Part shown: one piece after another, positions 31,433 through 44,700 of the stretch
How the letters are laid out: each line of letters begins with the position of its first letter
Numbering within the stretch: the stretch's first letter is position 1
Source: Halocaridina rubra
Lineage: Eukaryota > Arthropoda > Malacostraca > Decapoda > Atyidae
Reading direction: 5' to 3'
Assembly (NCBI GenBank): GCA_037179515.1
Contig: JAXCGZ010000053.1
Location: forward strand, 1 to 64,000
DNA: 64,000 nt
Made by a program: the position numbers and the translations under genes
The notes under the pieces: generated by a model
What the model was told of the DNA's origin: nothing
Databases searched by the model: none
What the model saw: only the letters and a program-made list of their open reading frames with translations

Positions 31433-31984
31433 GTTCGTTCTCCCGCATCCTACTCCTTTTCTACCGCTTAATGCAATCAGATACTATGAAGAAAATTGAA
31501 TGAAAGCATTAAGAACAAACAGCAAAGTTATTTTTAAAATAATATTGTTAGGGAAATAGCATGTGAGGGTGCATCAGCTGATACGGAAGAGTGACAAAAC
31601 GTATGCAGCCTCTTACTCACTGCCACCATCAGTGTTGCCAGAATACATAAATGAGAGAAATGATAAATATAAAAAACATGCATGAGCGCTGGTAATTTAT
31701 TTCAAGTATCTTAAAGATGAAGTACATTTTTATTTAAATTACAGTACTACCATCTTGTAACTCACTACCACCATCAGTGTTGCCAGAATACATAAATGAG
31801 AGAAATGATAAATATAAAAAACATGCATGAGCGCTGGTAATTTATTTCAAGTATCTTAAAGATGAAGTACATTTTTATTTAAATTACAGTACTACCATCT
31901 TGTAATTAATATATATCTTAAAATGTACCATACATTTGAAAATGAAAACATCCACTTTATCTGGCAACACTGGCCACCATGCTA

Positions 31985-32160
31985 AGCCTGTTGCCAACGG
32001 CACAACCATATATAGAAAAGAAAATTGAAATAATTGCTAATATATTGTTATTTAGATATTTTAGTGAAAAAGACGTCAAAGAAAGAAAAAATTTATAAAA
32101 AGAATTTGTAGAAAAAGAAATCAAATAATAAAAACTGCACAAACAATTTAGCAAAGCAAA
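31985..32160 (+). pseudogene. LINE 3' ORF fragment (second copy of the 63630 family)
   Basis: Encodes IEKKIEIIANILLFRYFSEK and following lysine-rich residues, matching the C-terminal end of the minus frame at 63630-63998. Truncated upstream, so the CCHC-like motif is absent. Confidence 0.6.
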
Positions 32161-32330
32161 ACCAAGACTTGGGAGCTGTTGCAAAGGGCATATCCCACCC
32201 AACTCTACTACTACTACAGTAAATTTGTATATCTAGGCTAGCCTAGAGACAAGCTAATTCGATTTAAGTCGTTTTTCGACTTAAGTCGTCTCTCCTGGAA
32301 CCAATTAACGACGTTAGGTGGGTATACCTG

Positions 32331-32943
32331 TATATATATACACAGGAGGTCCTTGTAGAATGTCGTTCTGAGTTACGTTATTTCACAGTTACATCTGAAG
32401 TCAATAAATAATTAATAAATTTACGAGATTTTAGACTGTGTGAATTTGGATTAGCACGCATACAAAATAATAGTAAAAAAATTTGAAATGCGCAATTAAC
32501 GTGAGTTAGAAAAAATGAGGTGCTGAGATGGAAGAAAAATGGACCTAATGACCATTAACCAGAGCTTGAGCTTTTGTTTGCAGTGTAGTCTGTCAGTGCC
32601 CTCTACAAATTGGGATTTTTACCGTTAATGGTGTGATTTTTCCACATAAGTCATTGTTGCACTAGTACAACAGTGATTTATGACACACACACTCTCTCTC
32701 TCTCTCGTCCCCTTTATATATTATATATCAACTTACGAACAAATTGACTCATAAACAGCCGTTTGGAATTTAACTCATTTGTAAGTTGGAGAGCATCAGT
32801 GTATAATAAATGTTAGTAGCATATAAATATACTGTATATTGTTAAGTGTAGCTATTTTATGGACTTATTATTTATTAAGAGTAGTTATTAAATTCATTGA
32901 GATTATCTATGATCTCTGAAGATTGATATTTCTTCCTTTTCAG
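32331..32943. other. Region upstream of the ankyrin/SOCS gene
   Basis: TA-rich stretch, a transposon-like fragment near 32345-32530, a short (CT)n at 32690-32705, then unique-looking AT-rich sequence ending in the pyrimidine-rich acceptor TTCTTCCTTTTCAG at 32943. Earlier 5' UTR exons or the promoter may lie here or farther upstream; I see no convincing core promoter. Confidence 0.4.
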
Positions 32944-32996
32944 GATGATATGAAAGTCATGACCATTAAAAAACTTCTGGTCATACATAGTACACC

Positions 32997-35670
32997 ATGG
33001 CAACATTAGCACAAATGGCTGACAACCTCTACGAGGCCATCAATGTTGGTGATGTGGATACAGTAATGGACCTATTGAAGAAAGGTATTATTTTATTATT
33101 TTTACTTATTACTTCTTGTTAGGCAAGCAGATTCATTGGTGATGGGAGTTGTAAATGCACTCATAGTTGCCACCTTTTGATGAGTCAGGTCATTTCTTAT
33201 GTGTATGCACTGTTATTCCAGTAGCTTTTTAGGGGGCTGTGGTTTCTGAGTGGTAGAGACCAACACCACAAGTTTGATCTCCCCCATGAGGTGCTTTTGT
33301 CCCCCAGCTCCAACCATCTTCTTTGGGAACTAATTGTGATAATACATTCTAGTGGTTTTTTAGTATTAATTAGGCAGTCCTGACCTAAAAATTGTTGTAT
33401 CAAGTTTGTGCTGCAATTTTTATTACATTTCATTACATGACACTATTATGGTATACAGTACAGAATGGTGTATCTTAAAAGCAATGTACAGTAATTGCTT
33501 GTCATACTAAGCCAGGAGTTTTCAACCTGGGGTACGCAAGAGGTCTGTCAGGGGGTACACCCTTCCCTACGGTCATTAGGGGGTACGGACTGATATGCAC
33601 TTCAGGCCGTGTGAATGACTCCAGTGCTTGTGATCTTTATGATAAAATATCTTTAATCAGGTTCTGATGTGAAATAAGCAAGTCTACACATGTCACAGAG
33701 GAGCCTCTTTGCTCTCTGTTACTTTCCCATCAATGTATTTGTGTGAAACTGGGTTTTCCAGCTTACTGGTTATAAAATCAAAACTAAAATCTTGACTGAA
33801 TGCAGAAGCCGACCTTCGATGTGCTATAGCTAAAACTGCTCCTCAGCTGATTAGACTAGTTGAGGAAAAGCAGTTCCAGCCTTCTCAGTAATTCCCTTTG
33901 CAGCAGATGTAATGATAATGTAGTTTTTTCAGCTCTTTCCTAAACCATGAAAATTTTACTGCACAGCCACAGTCAAAGATTTGTGAAATTTTTCTTTAAT
34001 TTTCAATGGAATTGTTTGTGCTTACTATAATACTGGTTATGGCAGGACGGTTATGTAGTTAATTCACTTAACTATTTACAAATATACACAAGGGAATGTC
34101 TTCTGTGTTTTTTTTTTCCACTTATCACAAAGGGATGGGGGTACATGGCTGACATAAAGAATACTTGTAAGAGGACGTGGGGAGAAAAAGGTTGAAAACT
34201 CCTGTACTAAGCTGTGAGTGTGATAGTAAGCTTTGAATTTGTAAATTGTATATTTTTAGTAGCTGAGGCATATCAAGTACTTTTGTTGGCCTAGCCTTTA
34301 AGTAATATAGCAGTGTAGTTACTCTCTCATTTGGTGAAGCATATCCACATACAGTATGTACTCATTAACCTGCTAAATTGACATGAGCTGAGTTAGTAGG
34401 TCCTTATAGTCATTGAACAATATTGAACCAAATCTGATTCTCTGCTATAGCAACTCAAGCTTACCCACAGAACCACTGCAGCACCTGTTTGAATTCTTAG
34501 TAAGTGTATCATATAAATTTCTTTGCATTGAGAATATCTTATGCTTTTTAAGATTATCTTCGAGTTATTATTATGACATAATTTTCATGATTAACTGAAT
34601 CTAGCCAGAGACAACTTTTTCTTTTTAATTTGTATTTATGCTGTTCATATAGTAGCATTAATTGAATGTATGAAAATAAAAGGTGAAATTCCTTCGAGTT
34701 TAATGATGTAGTTTTAAAAACTTTTATAAATAATACCTGATTTCTTAATTTGGTGAATACGACGCTGTATAGCAGTCATTTGGTAGAAAATGTGAATAGC
34801 TCTCAAAGTAGAGTAGGGGCGCATGTTTAATATTGTCTGCAGAGAGTATGATTGGTATTTCTGTGTTGGAGGTGCTGCATACTCTAATAATCCCTATGAT
34901 CCCCATATAGGAGCAAATGTGAATGTGCTCCCATCTTGTGGTCGTACAGTGCTGGGACGAGCTGCTCAACTTGGTCATCTGGCAATTGTATGTCTGCTGT
35001 TGGATGCAGAAAAATTTTATACAACTCCAGAAGAAGAAGATGTTGATGCTGGAGCAGCATTCTCGTCTTGTATAACAACCACTCCTAGCCCTACTGTGTC
35101 CCAAACATCTCCCACTTCTCCTTCGTGTTCATCTTCTGTTGGTGCTTCTTCGCTGTGGCCGCCTTTACCCTCATCCGCAGCTCCTGTTGCTACTACTTCA
35201 AATCTCCGTCCTTCTTTTGGGTCTTCGTTAAGAAGTTCTCAGCCTCACAAATGTTGCTCTCCCAGCATTGATTCTGAAACTTGTACCTGTAGTGATGAGG
35301 TTAGTGACAGTGGAAAGTTAGCTCTTTATTGCATGCTTGAGTTACACTTTCCCTTACTGGTCTGGTTTAGTAAGAAATATTCACTACATGTATTGTGGCC
35401 CATTAGCAGGGAAGAAAGAATTCTACCATTACATCTCTTTGCTTTGTTGGACTTACTAATTGGGAGTAGAGAGCAAGGACTGACAAGCTTTAATATTTTC
35501 GTTCACAAAGCAGTTGTTAAAAGAGTCAGGAATATATAGAATATGTAAGTCATTTGAACAGTTGCAGCTACCCTACTTGCTCCTGCAGGGTATGCATCAC
35601 ATTTGGAAAAAATAGTATTTTTGATATTTTAGAAGAGATATTCATGGTTTTTGTAGCTGATAAAAATACA

Positions 35671-35752
<82 letters not shown>

Positions 35753-38700
35753 TTTACATACAGCTTTGGGGTTTAGACCTCAGTGATACAAATCAACACA
35801 GCGATCGAGAGCCTAGTCGTCGTGGACGCGATTTACCAAACAACAGTAACAACGATGAGAACTCGGAAATTGAAATTGAAGGAGGATACAATGCTTCTGT
35901 TTGTTCCCTTAATCCTAATCAGTTCACTCCCAGCAATATTGGTTATTATGTATACGAATACAGAGAAGAAGAGGAAGATACAGGTAATCATATCATTGGC
36001 TAACTTGGCTTTAATATTCAGAATTTTGCATATATGACCTGGCTGTAGAGAAGGAGGCTTAAATAGACTGGCATTTTTAAAGTTATCTTTTCTGTTTTTT
36101 ATTTTGTACACATCCTTTCTGTTCTAAATATAGTGTCAGTGATATTTTGTTCTTTTAAGTACCATCTTATAAAATTGTAGATTCATACTGGGTGTTTTGT
36201 GTATGAAAGCAGCAATGTGTAATCAAACAGAAATTGCAGTTTGGTAGTTTAGTGACTTTTGGTTGCAGTTCATATATTGTTGCATAGCTAGATACAAAGT
36301 TTTGTTTAAATCTATTAAGTCATTCATATATATTATGATGCTATAAATATTATTAATGCAGGTGAATCATCAGGACCTGTTCTCTCTTCGACCGAAGATT
36401 CTGATTCTGCATTGATGGCAGAAAGACGTCACCACCATCAACCTCATCGACATTCAGCATCCATCCTTCTGCAGCGCACACTTGGTCGAGGCAGAGCCAA
36501 CATTGTTTCTTCAGACTCCGAATTTGAAACGGAAAACAGGCGTAGAAGGAGGCATGCTAGACACAATCACCGATCTCATCGTCACGATAGGGATCACGGT
36601 AAAAGCACAACTAAGGATATCCTTTGCAATATTTTAAACTTGGTTGGAATTGAGAAGGCATTTATATTCTGATAAAGTTTCAAGATTGTGTATTATTCTT
36701 CACATTTGTGAAGAAAATGGGTACTTCTTGGTTTATGGTGTTTTTTAACATGACACCGTAACCTGCTGAAGACAGCAGACTGACCTTATCTGTAGCAGTA
36801 GAATCAGGCAGGAGGAGCAAACCTGATATGGTAATAAATGATGTCAGTGCTCTTACATAATCAAAACTCTCTACACATATTTTAATGACTACTAACCTAA
36901 TCTATAGCCCTTTGTTTTCTAAATTGGACTATAATTTCAAATGTATTGCATTTCAAGATTTTTTTTTTTTTTTTTTTTATTATATCACTGACTTTTTCAA
37001 ATCCTTTGAATATCTTAAATTTCTAGATGTAGCCAAAGTTAAATTAAGATTTTTTGTTTGATACTTTGGTGTAGCCTTATCCTCACTCTTTGATAAAACT
37101 TGCAATAGGATACAATTATATTTGCAGGTCGTCAAAAAACCTTCGTTCATTCCCATCATTCCAGTCCCTGGCTAGCACAACTTCACTCTGAATACTTATC
37201 ATTAGGGTTAACTTCACCTTGGTCTTTAAGACGATCTTGTGATATGAATCAACAGGATGCTTATGGAAGGACAGCTTTGCACTATGCTACAGAGCAGGGT
37301 CATACTTACATAGTGCATATGTTAATCAAATCAGGTATATACTTTGTCATATGTTTTTAGCATTTCTTTTATTTGTAATTTATAAATATATTTTATTTAA
37401 GGTGGTTTGCAAGAAAGAGTATCTCACTTTTAATCCTTTCATGATATATTGGACAACTAAGAGGCATTAGGGAGAAAAGTGTAGCAAGTTTATCCACTGA
37501 ATTATTTTTTATGGCATAAATTAGTTGATGGATTTGGTTAAGTTGGGCAGGATATGGGGAAGCCTTGTTAATTCTACAATGTTGACCAGTTATAACCACC
37601 CTGGTTGGGTTTAGCAGCATATGGCATCGATATAAGAAAAAAAATGTTTATGTAAACTAGTGCACAGCATCACATTAATTATATTTCTATTATGTTCACT
37701 ACCAGCAGTGGACCTGGTCAGTGAATAATCCTTTACGCCAATTTTTCAGGTGTACGTGTTGATATTCCTGATGCGGAGCATATGACGGCACTACATCTGG
37801 CAGCCCAGCGTGGCATGGCAGAAGTTATCACTTTACTCTTGGAAGGTGGTGCCAGAGTTAACAACAAAATGAGTGATAAGGTATGAATGTCATTGGGATT
37901 AGGTTTGTAAAAAAAAATTTATATTTAAACCTTCTTCTACCAGGTTTAGCAGGTTGATTAGAACCATAGAAGGGAAACTGCTCAATAAAAAAATGAATAA
38001 TTGTTGTTGTAATAATATACAATAATAAGAAACCCTTTAGCAGAATGGCACACATACCTCTTTCTGCTGAATGGGTTGGATACTGCTCCTCATTACCATA
38101 GGACATTAGTCAGTCCTGCCTTTGCCCATGGCGATACATTTAAATTTTCATCCAGTAATGTCGCAGATGGGGAAGGTACAATAGCGGTATCCGTCATCAC
38201 TTATCCTTGCATGCTCAGTAGGTACATGGGTGGAATTGTCATGCCATTGATGAAAAAATCTGTACCTTTAGGTCAGGCAAGACTGTAGGTATACCTTGTC
38301 CAGGCGTATAGCTTTGCATTTTCTATATAGAATTGATGGTTGTGATTCCTCAGTCTTTTCTCCTTAAATATCAACTTGGTTTCTTCTCCATCAGGTTTTT
38401 TCTCCTACTTGCACTTGTGTGGTATTGTAAATATATAAATGGGATATCCATGGTGGTGAGTGAAAAAGAATTCCAATTTAATATTCCCTGAATGTCATAG
38501 GAAATAGCTTGGAAGGGGCAGTGAAGAGGGAGGCTAGCATTGTATCCCCATATTGGCAATATTCTTCCCACTGCGGAAAGTATTTAGTAGCATTGGCTTC
38601 AGTATAAACACAAGCACTGGCTCTTCTTAATTACTTATCAAGGCATAATTCTATATTGGTGGGTAGATCACCAAAACACGTTTCATGGAGCTTCACATTT

Positions 38701-41700
38701 TAGGTATAATGTAGCAACTTATGATGTAAAGCGCAAATGCAAGTGATTGTCTTTGGACATGTTTCATGTACACATGTGGCCGGCATTGGCTATAATATGG
38801 CTCAAAGCGAACATACAAGATCTCAAATTCAAAAGTGTGATTTGTTGCCAGCACATTCACCATTATGCTTTGGAAACCTCAGTTCTTTCCTTACAAATGA
38901 TACCTTCAGCAAATATCATCACATTTGATAAAAAAATATATTACAATCATCATTATTTATAGATGCACTTATAGTTCTAATTTTAATATTTCTACAGAGT
39001 TCCCCTTTACATATAGCTGCTTCTAGAGGTTACACGGATATTGTTGAAACATTATTGGACCGAGGAGCAAAGATTGACTCTTTGGATAGCTCTGACCGCA
39101 CTCCTCTTATTTTGGCTGTTTCACGCTCTCACTACAAGGTGGTTCAGTTACTGCTTAAAAGAGGAGCTAAAGTTAATATAGAGGAAATTCATGGTAAGAA
39201 ACAGAAGTTATGGATTATTTATTGAGAATTCTAACGTATTACTTACGAAATGACTCAGGTTGGTTATAGTGGTATTAATGAATGTAATATATAAATATAG
39301 ATACTGTATATAGAAAAAATGGGACTGGAAAGTTCCTTCAATACTGCTATACTCATTGTAGCTAGCAAAATTTATCTGAAAGAAAGTCTGACTGTAGAAT
39401 TAAATATTTCTATTAAAGACTTATTTAACTGCATTTCACCACAGGATCTTAAGAAGTAATACCCATAACCTTTTATTTATCATGTGTTTACTTTTATGAA
39501 ATATTTAACACAAAATTTTTGTCAATCTACTACTAAATCTGTACTTTACATGTTAAAGACTAATGTGCATAAAACTTTTTTATAATTTACTTAGTAATAG
39601 AAACTAGAAAAAACTCTCAAGCATTGAGTTCATATTTTTAGTTTTTGTGTATTTAACGTCTATATTTTATATTGTAATATTGTTTTCACATTGAAGACAG
39701 GTATTTAAGCAGTACTAGGGAGTCTTTTGAACATGGTCCATTTATAACATCGTGTCTTCATCTTGAGCAGGTTACACTCCATTATGTGAGGCTGTATGGC
39801 AAAAAGATCTCAAGTTGGTCCAGATGCTGCTGAGTTCTGGTGCCAAAGTCACTCAATCTCATTATCTCTTACATTATGCAGTTCTGCACCGACATTATCA
39901 GGTAAAGTAAATCAGCCTAATATCTGATGACAAATATTTGTGTGAATGATTGGATGAATATTTGAGATACAGTACAAGTAAAGTTTTATTTTCATCATAC
40001 ATATATCAGTAAGTCATATTAAAATTGAAATTAGATGAAATTATATTAGTTATGCAATATATATTGAAGTCTCATGTGCTTTGTATATCATAAATTATCT
40101 CTGAATGGTATAATCTTAAAAAAATATGTCGCTTCCACTTTATATCTGATGTGTTAAACATTTTCCATGATAGTTGGCAGAGATGCTGTTAGGTGCAAGA
40201 TGTATTGTCAACCTTAGAGATGACAATGGTGATACCCCACTTATCATTGCTGCTCGAACTTGTCAACCTTCCATCATTAAATTATTACTTAAACATGGTA
40301 ATTATAAGTACAGTATTCTAATTTGGCATTATAGTAGCGTTTGTTGAGTGACTTTTGGTTTTATAAGGCAAACAGACACTTAGGTATATTTTGCTAGGTA
40401 CAGGAAAAAAAAGTAAGTCAAAAAGTAGAGTTTCTTCTTCCTTATGCAGACATATCTTTAGTCCTATTGCCTCTTGAAAGAAGCAAGATATAAGGAGGAC
40501 AAAGCTCTGTAAGTTGACTGCCTTAGAACTGCAAGAGAGTGAGTTCTGTTAATTGGAGTCAAAAACTAAATGGTTAGACAGAATTTTATCCAATCACATT
40601 GATTTTCACATCATCAGTGAATAGAAGCAGTATGAACACTTAAATGATGGATTACCTATATGTATGCTCTCCTGGAGGATGGTTGAAGACTTGCAAGTAA
40701 GTCCTGTAAAAGATTATTCAGTACCCTTTAAGCAGCAGATACATGATCACCCAAAAACCAAATGCTGGACCAACTCATCCCTCGAAGTTTCATTCTCTCT
40801 TACTGACCTTCCGCATTTCTATTAAATGCTTCATATGCTTACAGAATATTTTGGAGGTCTGTGGATCAGTATTTTCCAGTCATGTGTCTTATGAGGAGAT
40901 GGGTGACCTAATTATATGCTTTTGTAAATTTATTTTTATAAAGCAAGATATAATTTTGTTATGCTAATATTTGCATGTATAGTTGTCATGGCTATCCCTC
41001 GAGGTCGGGGGTGATGGTCTTCACTCCTTTATCTGTGGACTTTTGCTGCACAATATTTGTCAATGCAAAATAAGCATCACAAAATTCATGGGATTGCTAA
41101 GCATCGACTTACAATAATTATTATTATAATAAGGAATAGAGTAAGAATAAGAAAGATCATAAAAGTTTTTCAATAAGAAAAGGGTGACTCACAAAAAAGT
41201 TGATTGCAAAGAAAAAAGTAAAGGCAAATCATAAAAATTTGACTGCAAAGAAAAAAAAGGTAAAGAATGATCATATAATGTTGAATGTGAAGGATTAATT
41301 AATTAATTGTATCCCTGACCAGACTGTTTCTTTCCGACTTCGTTAGTGCCTTAACTGTTTTAAAATATAGTTATGGTAATAATAATAATAATTAAAATAA
41401 ATGCAGTATAATAATAGAGTAATTATAATAACAATAATAAAAAGAAGAAATTGATGAAGAAAAACAATAAAAAGACTTAATTGAAATTTATGAAAATGAA
41501 ACCGCTTGTTCAACAAAGTTCAGGCTGTTTTTGTTGTGAGTCTTTGATGCCCTTTTCAGTACTGTTATTATTATTATTATTATTTTCTATCATCGTCCTC
41601 ATTATTATTACAGGGGGTCCCTGTTTTACATCAGGGTTATGTTCCTGACAGCTGACTTAAACCGAATTTCAGTATAGGTCGGAAAACACCTATATTCTTA

Positions 41701-44700
41701 CAAAGATCCCCCACCAATGCTAAAAATGAATACTGTACTTCAAAACATAGCATAATAATCCATGTTCTCAATCTAAGACATATAAATAGTAAAACTACAC
41801 TATGCAGTGCTTTGGTTGGCTTGCATATAGATAACTGGATAACTTCAGCCCCCATAACCAACTTTGGATCGAACGGCTTAATACCAGCGAATGAGCACAA
41901 GAACAAGTTATCGATGCTTCTTCTTTACCTCTTTCCCATTTTCACGGCATTAAACAATCTATTTGCTTTCTTCTGAATCAACAGGAGGCTCACTGGGTGC
42001 GCCGTCGACGCTGGTCATCCAGCCAAAGCACTTTAAGAATATTAATGTTGAAAGTATATATCCACAGCGAAAGAACACAATAAACAAAATGCCGGACGAA
42101 AGAGTGGGAAGCACAGCCTTTACAACGGCGCTTCTCTTAAAAATGTGTTCTTATTGTGCTGTCTTTTTGGTTTCTCTCTTTATCCAAAATTTATATTTGA
42201 CAATTTTGTAAATAAATTAATCTAATTCCTTCAAATAACCAAATACATAAATATATAAAACCATTAACTTGACATATGTATATCCAACAATTCTGTGTGA
42301 CTATTCTTCTGCCAACCTCAACAATTTGTGCATAAAGATCATATTTATGGTTATGTATTTGCTAATTTTGTAAATAAAGTAAGTCTAACTCCTTCAAATA
42401 ACCAAATACATAAGCAAATAAATAAATAAAACCACTATATACATATACAACAAACTTTTTCGTATAAAAATCAAATATATGCTTATTATATGGTAATTTT
42501 TTAAATAAATTAAATCTAATTCCTTCAAGTAACCAAATACATAAACAAATAAATTAATAAAACCATTAACTTAATAGATACATATAGAACAGTACTGCTA
42601 CTTGTGTATGTGTCTGCCAGGCTCACAAACTGTTCAGCGCACAAAGTTTGAATTTACTGCACAAACCAGGTAGGTAACAAATTGATTTAATTATTATTCA
42701 TTGGGTTCTGGTGTAAAGTCGGAATGACATAAAACATGGACCCCCTGAATTATTAAAACTATTAACATTGTTGTTGTTATTATTATTATTATCATTATTA
42801 GATTTATTACAATTATAAGTACTGTATTATTATTGTTATTACTATTAGTACATTATTAATATGAGATCCTCATCTTAAATTTTTGTTTTCCTCTTAGTTT
42901 GTTATTAATTTGTTCACTTATAAATATATTTTTAAGATTTTTATCAGAATAATAATCATTGTATACATGGAAATATGGTTTTTTAATTTTTGAACACACT
43001 TTTTCTCTCTCTCTCTCTCTATGTATGTATGTATTTGTCTGATTGTGCTTACAGAAAGGAGCCCTTGACTTGTAATTCCCAGTCTCCTGATTGGCTTCCT
43101 TTTTTTACTCAGTGGTACTTATCATATTTTGTCCTTAAAACTCAGAATTTTAGCATTTACTGCCTCCTCGCATAGTGAATTCCAGTCATCAGCATTTCTT
43201 ACTTTCAAAATTACTTTCTTATATCCTGCAAAGAAGTTTTCTTATTAATCTTCATACTTTGGACTCTGTAGAGCCACCAGTATCAAAATATTACTTCTTG
43301 TCATTTCTGTCTAAAACATGAAGGTATTTAAAAACCGTCACCATATCTCCCCCTATTCTAGCTTTAAGTAATGGAACATATCTCTATCTCCAGCTTTGTT
43401 ACATACCTTTGAACGTTTTCCAGTTTATTTATATGCTTCTTCAAGTGCGGCTTCCAAACGGGTGCTGCTTTTTCAAGCTTTGGACTCATAATTTACATAA
43501 ATATTTCTTAACATATCTATAGCCTTGTGCCTGAAGGCCACCCCTACATCTGCTAAGACCCCATATGCTTCCTTTACTGTTTCATTTATAAGTATTTCTG
43601 GACAAAAACCCACCTAAACATTTACCCCTGGATCTCTTTCATCTCTGTCTTTTAAAGTTCCTTGCTGTTACTGAGTACATAAAGCTTTTGCCTTCTTGCA
43701 CTTCTGCTAATTCTCACCTCCTTACATTTTGAAGTATTGAGTCTCATTAGCAACTTTCCTAACCACTCCTATGCACTCTTAAGGTCTTCCAGAGGTTCTC
43801 TAGCATTGATTTCGTCTTTCACTGTCTTCACACTCTAAGTATCTTTTGCAAACAAATTTAAAAATGTATTTACAGACTCAGAGGTCATTAACATAAAACG
43901 CGAGTCAGAGAGAACGGACGTTTTTGATAAATTCACAAAACCTTTAAATTTAGCTTCAAAATTTTTTTTTTGACTTGAATGTGTTTGTATTGAATTAGCA
44001 TTTGACAATATCAAGTGTGGAAAACAACATCCCTCATGTGGTGTCCGTTTTCATTGATGCATTTCTGAAGGCGTTCTTGGAAGTTGGCCTCCACTCTTTC
44101 CAGCATTTCTCTGTTGATTTGGGCGACTTCCACGTGAACAGCTTCCTTCAAATCGTCCAATGTACGGGGCTTATGCTCATACACACGTGCCTTGAGGTTT
44201 CCCCACAAGAAATAATCACACATGGACAAATTAGGGACGGAGTAGGCCAAGGTGTGTCAGCAAACCTGGAAATGAGGCGGTCACCAAAGAGAAGGCGAAG
44301 AACATCCATTAATGCTATGGTTGTGTGGGCCATTGCCCCATTCTGCTGAAACCACACACGTTGTATATGAATACATTTCTGTCGTAATTCAGCCACAAAG
44401 GAGTAGTTTATCATCTCAAAGTAATGCTCAGAGTTCACAGTAACAGCATTCCTATTATGGTCATCAAAAATGTAAGGACCAATGACACCAGCTTTTCCAA
44501 CAGCACACCAAGCCATCATTTTTGGGCTGTGCAGTGGTCTTTCGGGCAGTACTCTCTGATTTTTAAGAACCCAATAACGACAATTCTGTTGATTCACCAT
44601 ACCATTGAGATGAAAATGAGCTCCATCACTCATTAACAAAATGAGGTTGTCATTTGCCTCAAAAACTGCTTCCATCTGACGTGCAAAGTTAAGCCGCTGT

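Larger units (their letters stand above)
33085..34910 (+). other. Intron 1 of the ankyrin/SOCS gene
   Basis: GT at 33085, AG at 34910, phase 1. Contains a possible tRNA-derived relic (33229-33290) and a hAT relic (33513-34204). The rest is unannotated AT-rich sequence. Confidence 0.8.

Noticed and set aside
35300..35539. Continuation of exon 2 of the ankyrin gene to the stop near 35537
   Set aside because: The frame stays open past 35299, but the GAG|GTTAGT donor and the in-phase exon 3 give a better match to a full SOCS-box protein. Read-through would make a truncated form; it could be an alternative 3' end but nothing supports it.
37881..38997. Possible extra exon in intron 6 (frames at 38076-38288 and 38737-38962)
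   Set aside because: No ankyrin signature, no matching splice phases, and exons 6 and 7 already join in frame across an ankyrin repeat.
40320..41600. Possible old transposon in intron 9 near 'CCCTCGAGGTCGGGGGTGAT' (40990)
   Set aside because: A GC-richer patch stands out, but I found no ends, target duplication or coding similarity.
44002..44349. 115-codon + strand frame overlapping the mariner copy
   Set aside because: Shadow of the transposase on the opposite strand; the minus frame carries the family motifs.
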